Assembly: GCA_039029315.1 (NCBI GenBank)
Contig: JBCCGK010000009.1
Location: 110,810-174,809, forward strand
Source of the DNA: JBCCCJ01 sp039029315
GTDB taxonomy: Bacteria; Bacteroidota; Bacteroidia; J057
DNA length: 64,000 nucleotides
Direction of reading: 5' to 3'
Below the pieces are notes generated by a model. That model was not told the DNA's origin and ran no database searches. It saw nothing but the letters and a program-made list of their open reading frames with translations. The position numbers and the translations under genes are program-made. Shown piece by piece: positions 62,532-64,000 of this stretch; the stretch's first letter is position 1, and each line of letters begins with the position of its first letter.

Positions 62532-62879
62532 ATGCCTGAATTTCTTTACAACAACAAGCTGTACTACAATCCGGTGGAGTTCGCTATGGACAGAATCGGC
62601 GGGATGTGGAAAATGCCAATCCTTTGGAGACTCAAGGATCAGATCATGCGCTACAGTGAACTCAAAAGAGACATTCCTCACATTACAGATAAGATGCTCA
62701 CTACACAATTGCGCCAGTTAGAAGCAGAGGGGTTTCTGCATCGAGAAGTATATCCGGTGGTTCCTCCCAAGGTAGAGTACTCGATCACGGACAAAGGCTT
62801 GAGGTGCATTCCGATCATAGATACGATTCGCAATTATGGGATTGACTTAATGAAAGAAGCAGGGATTGAAGAAGGCTAG
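62532..62879 (+). CDS. HxlR-family transcriptional regulator
   Basis: A 115-residue winged-helix protein of the HxlR/MarR-like group: CYNP-equivalent YYNPVEFAMDRIGGMWKMPILWRLKDQIMRYSELKRDIPHITDKMLTTQLRQLEAEGFLHREVYPVVPPKVEYSITDKG. HxlR members usually have a Cys near the N terminus; this one starts YNNKLYYNPVEF without it. The divergent DJ-1-like gene and the two inverted repeats in between fit local repression. Closest known roles: redox or electrophile-responsive control. Confidence 0.9.
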   Translation: MPEFLYNNKLYYNPVEFAMDRIGGMWKMPILWRLKDQIMRYSELKRDIPHITDKMLTTQLRQLEAEGFLHREVYPVVPPKVEYSITDKGLRCIPIIDTIRNYGIDLMKEAGIEEG

Positions 62880-62889
62880 GGGGATTCTT

Positions 62890-64000
62890 GTTTCAATTCA
62901 AGGTGGTACGATTAAAGGGAATTGACTTTGAAGGAAGTTCTTGTAAGTGGATTAGTTTCAATTCCAGCATGGTACGATTAAAGGAACCTTTTTAGATGGC
63001 ATCTGAAAGCAAAATACAAGTTTCAATTCCAGCATGGTACGATTAAAGGCGCCTTCACAGCACAAAATGCTCTCGGTTGTCATCCGTTTCAATTCCAGCA
63101 TGGTACGATTAAAGGGAGAATTTGATCAGCATGATTGGGATGTTTTGTTGTGTTTCAATTCCAGCATGGTACGATTAAAGGGCTACCGTTATTTGATGCA
63201 GATGGATTACCGTTGAGTTTCAATTCCAGCATGGTACGATTAAAGGGCGGCGACGGAGATCCAATTGACAGTTTTAGGAAATAGTTTCAATTCCAGCATG
63301 GTACGATTAAAGGTCTGATTTGTTAGTCCGGGATTATCCTTTGAAGCGATGTTTCAATTCCAGCATGGTACGATTAAAGGGTTTTTTCTTTATTTCCCTA
63401 ACCATGCGAAATTTCAGTTTCAATTCCAGCATGGTACGATTAAAGGTGAGAGGCCAGCAAGATGATTTGGGGGATAGTGTTGTTTCAATTCCAGCATGGT
63501 ACGATTAAAGGCAGGTCATTCAGATCCAAAGGCGATTGATGATTGTGTTTCAATTCCAGTATGGTACGATTAAAGGCCTTTAGTAATCTCTCCCTCGTTG
63601 CTTTATTCTCAAGTTTCAATTCCAGTATGGTACGATTAAAGGCGCGCAATCTCTACCATAGACGTGGTCAATAGACACGTTTCAATTCCAGTATGGTACG
63701 ATTAAAGGGTTGTTGTCTACGAATATAAACTGCCTCTCACCTGTGTTTCAATTCCAGTATGGTACGATTAAAGGGTTATTCCAACAATTGAATCACTGAA
63801 TTAACACTAGTTTCAATTCCAGTATGGTACGATTAAAGGGAGGGAATGTAGGTGAAGTATTTCTTTTATTTCAGAGTTTCAATTCCAGTATGGTACGATT
63901 AAAGGAACGGGAGGGTTATCCTAACATCCGTATTAACCTAGTTTCAATTCCAGTATGTTACGAGTAAAGGAACGGGAGGGTTATCCTAACATCCGTATTA
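62890..64000 (-). CRISPR. CRISPR array, 17 repeats, continues past the right edge
   Basis: Thirty-base repeats, written on the plus strand as GTTTCAATTCC..GATTAAAGG, start at 62890, 62955, 63020, 63086, 63152, 63217, 63284, 63351, 63417, 63482, 63547, 63613, 63679, 63745, 63810, 63876 and 63941. Sixteen full spacers are 35-37 bp. On the minus strand the repeat ends in ATTGAAAC, the common 5'-handle sequence of type I and III crRNAs, so transcription is probably right to left with the leader outside the window. The first repeat (62890) is degenerate and one base short, as expected at the leader-distal end. Repeats 2-10 read CAGCATGG; repeats 11-17 read CAGTATGG (CAGTATGT in the last). No cas genes are present. 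Confidence 0.97.

Noticed and set aside
63034..63508. Small frames repeating FNSSMVRLKG
   Set aside because: They are translations of the CRISPR repeats, not genes.

Overview
The window looks like part of a large plasmid or secondary replicon (chromid) from a member of the Bacteroidota. The phylum call rests on several secreted proteins ending in a type IX secretion (T9SS) C-terminal sorting domain, a SusC-like TonB-dependent receptor, a beta-propeller hybrid-type sensor kinase paired with a LytTR regulator, DUF4199/DUF1801/DUF4856 families, and one candidate promoter of the Bacteroidota form TAnnTTTG. The replicon call rests on a Rep_3-family initiator beside an iteron array and a ParA/ribbon-helix-helix partition locus. 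I cannot name genus or species.

Layout. 1-7.1 kb: a very large protein of unknown function running off the left edge, preceded by a two-component system. 7.1-9.0 kb: a CAP-domain and a VCBS-repeat secreted protein in one operon. 9.4-13.9 kb: the replication and partition core (Rep_3 protein, iterons spaced mostly about 33 bp, an RHH DNA-binding protein, a centromere-like array with an exact 105-bp period, parA). 14.0-19.1 kb: sulfatase, MFS transporter and TonB-dependent receptor, a likely sulfated-glycan uptake group. 19.4-29.1 kb: membrane protein, membrane-bound LytTR regulator and a run of T9SS-exported proteins, two of them tandem paralogues of about 880 residues. 29.4-32.8 kb: DUF1801, DUF4199, a Toprim primase-like protein, an M23 peptidase. 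33.0-41.3 kb: Gfo/Idh oxidoreductase, pectate-lyase-fold protein, sialidase-like protein, VCBS/T9SS protein.

41.4-51.8 kb: an ECF sigma factor with a TPR anti-sigma factor and, convergent to it, a membrane-anchored TPR-CHAT protease-like protein. Between them sits a four-gene minus-strand cassette (ornithine-cyclodeaminase-like enzyme, EF-hand lipoprotein with a ClpP-like domain, threonine synthase, homoserine-kinase-like APH-fold kinase) next to a broken T9SS gene end. Two kinds of miniature inverted-repeat element occur here; one also lies at 19.1 kb. 51.8-62.9 kb: DUF4856 lipoprotein, glycosyltransferase, nucleoside-type MFS permease with an oxidoreductase, xisH-xisI pair, FGE-like protein, histidine kinase, ADP-ribosylglycohydrolase lipoprotein, DJ-1-like protein with a divergent HxlR regulator. 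62.9-64.0 kb: a CRISPR array of 17 repeats that runs off the right edge; no cas gene is in the window.

The most unusual parts are the 105-bp centromere-like array and the matching motif inside the MFS gene, the four-gene amino-acid-type cassette, the two miniature transposable elements, and the duplicated spacer beside a mutated CRISPR repeat.
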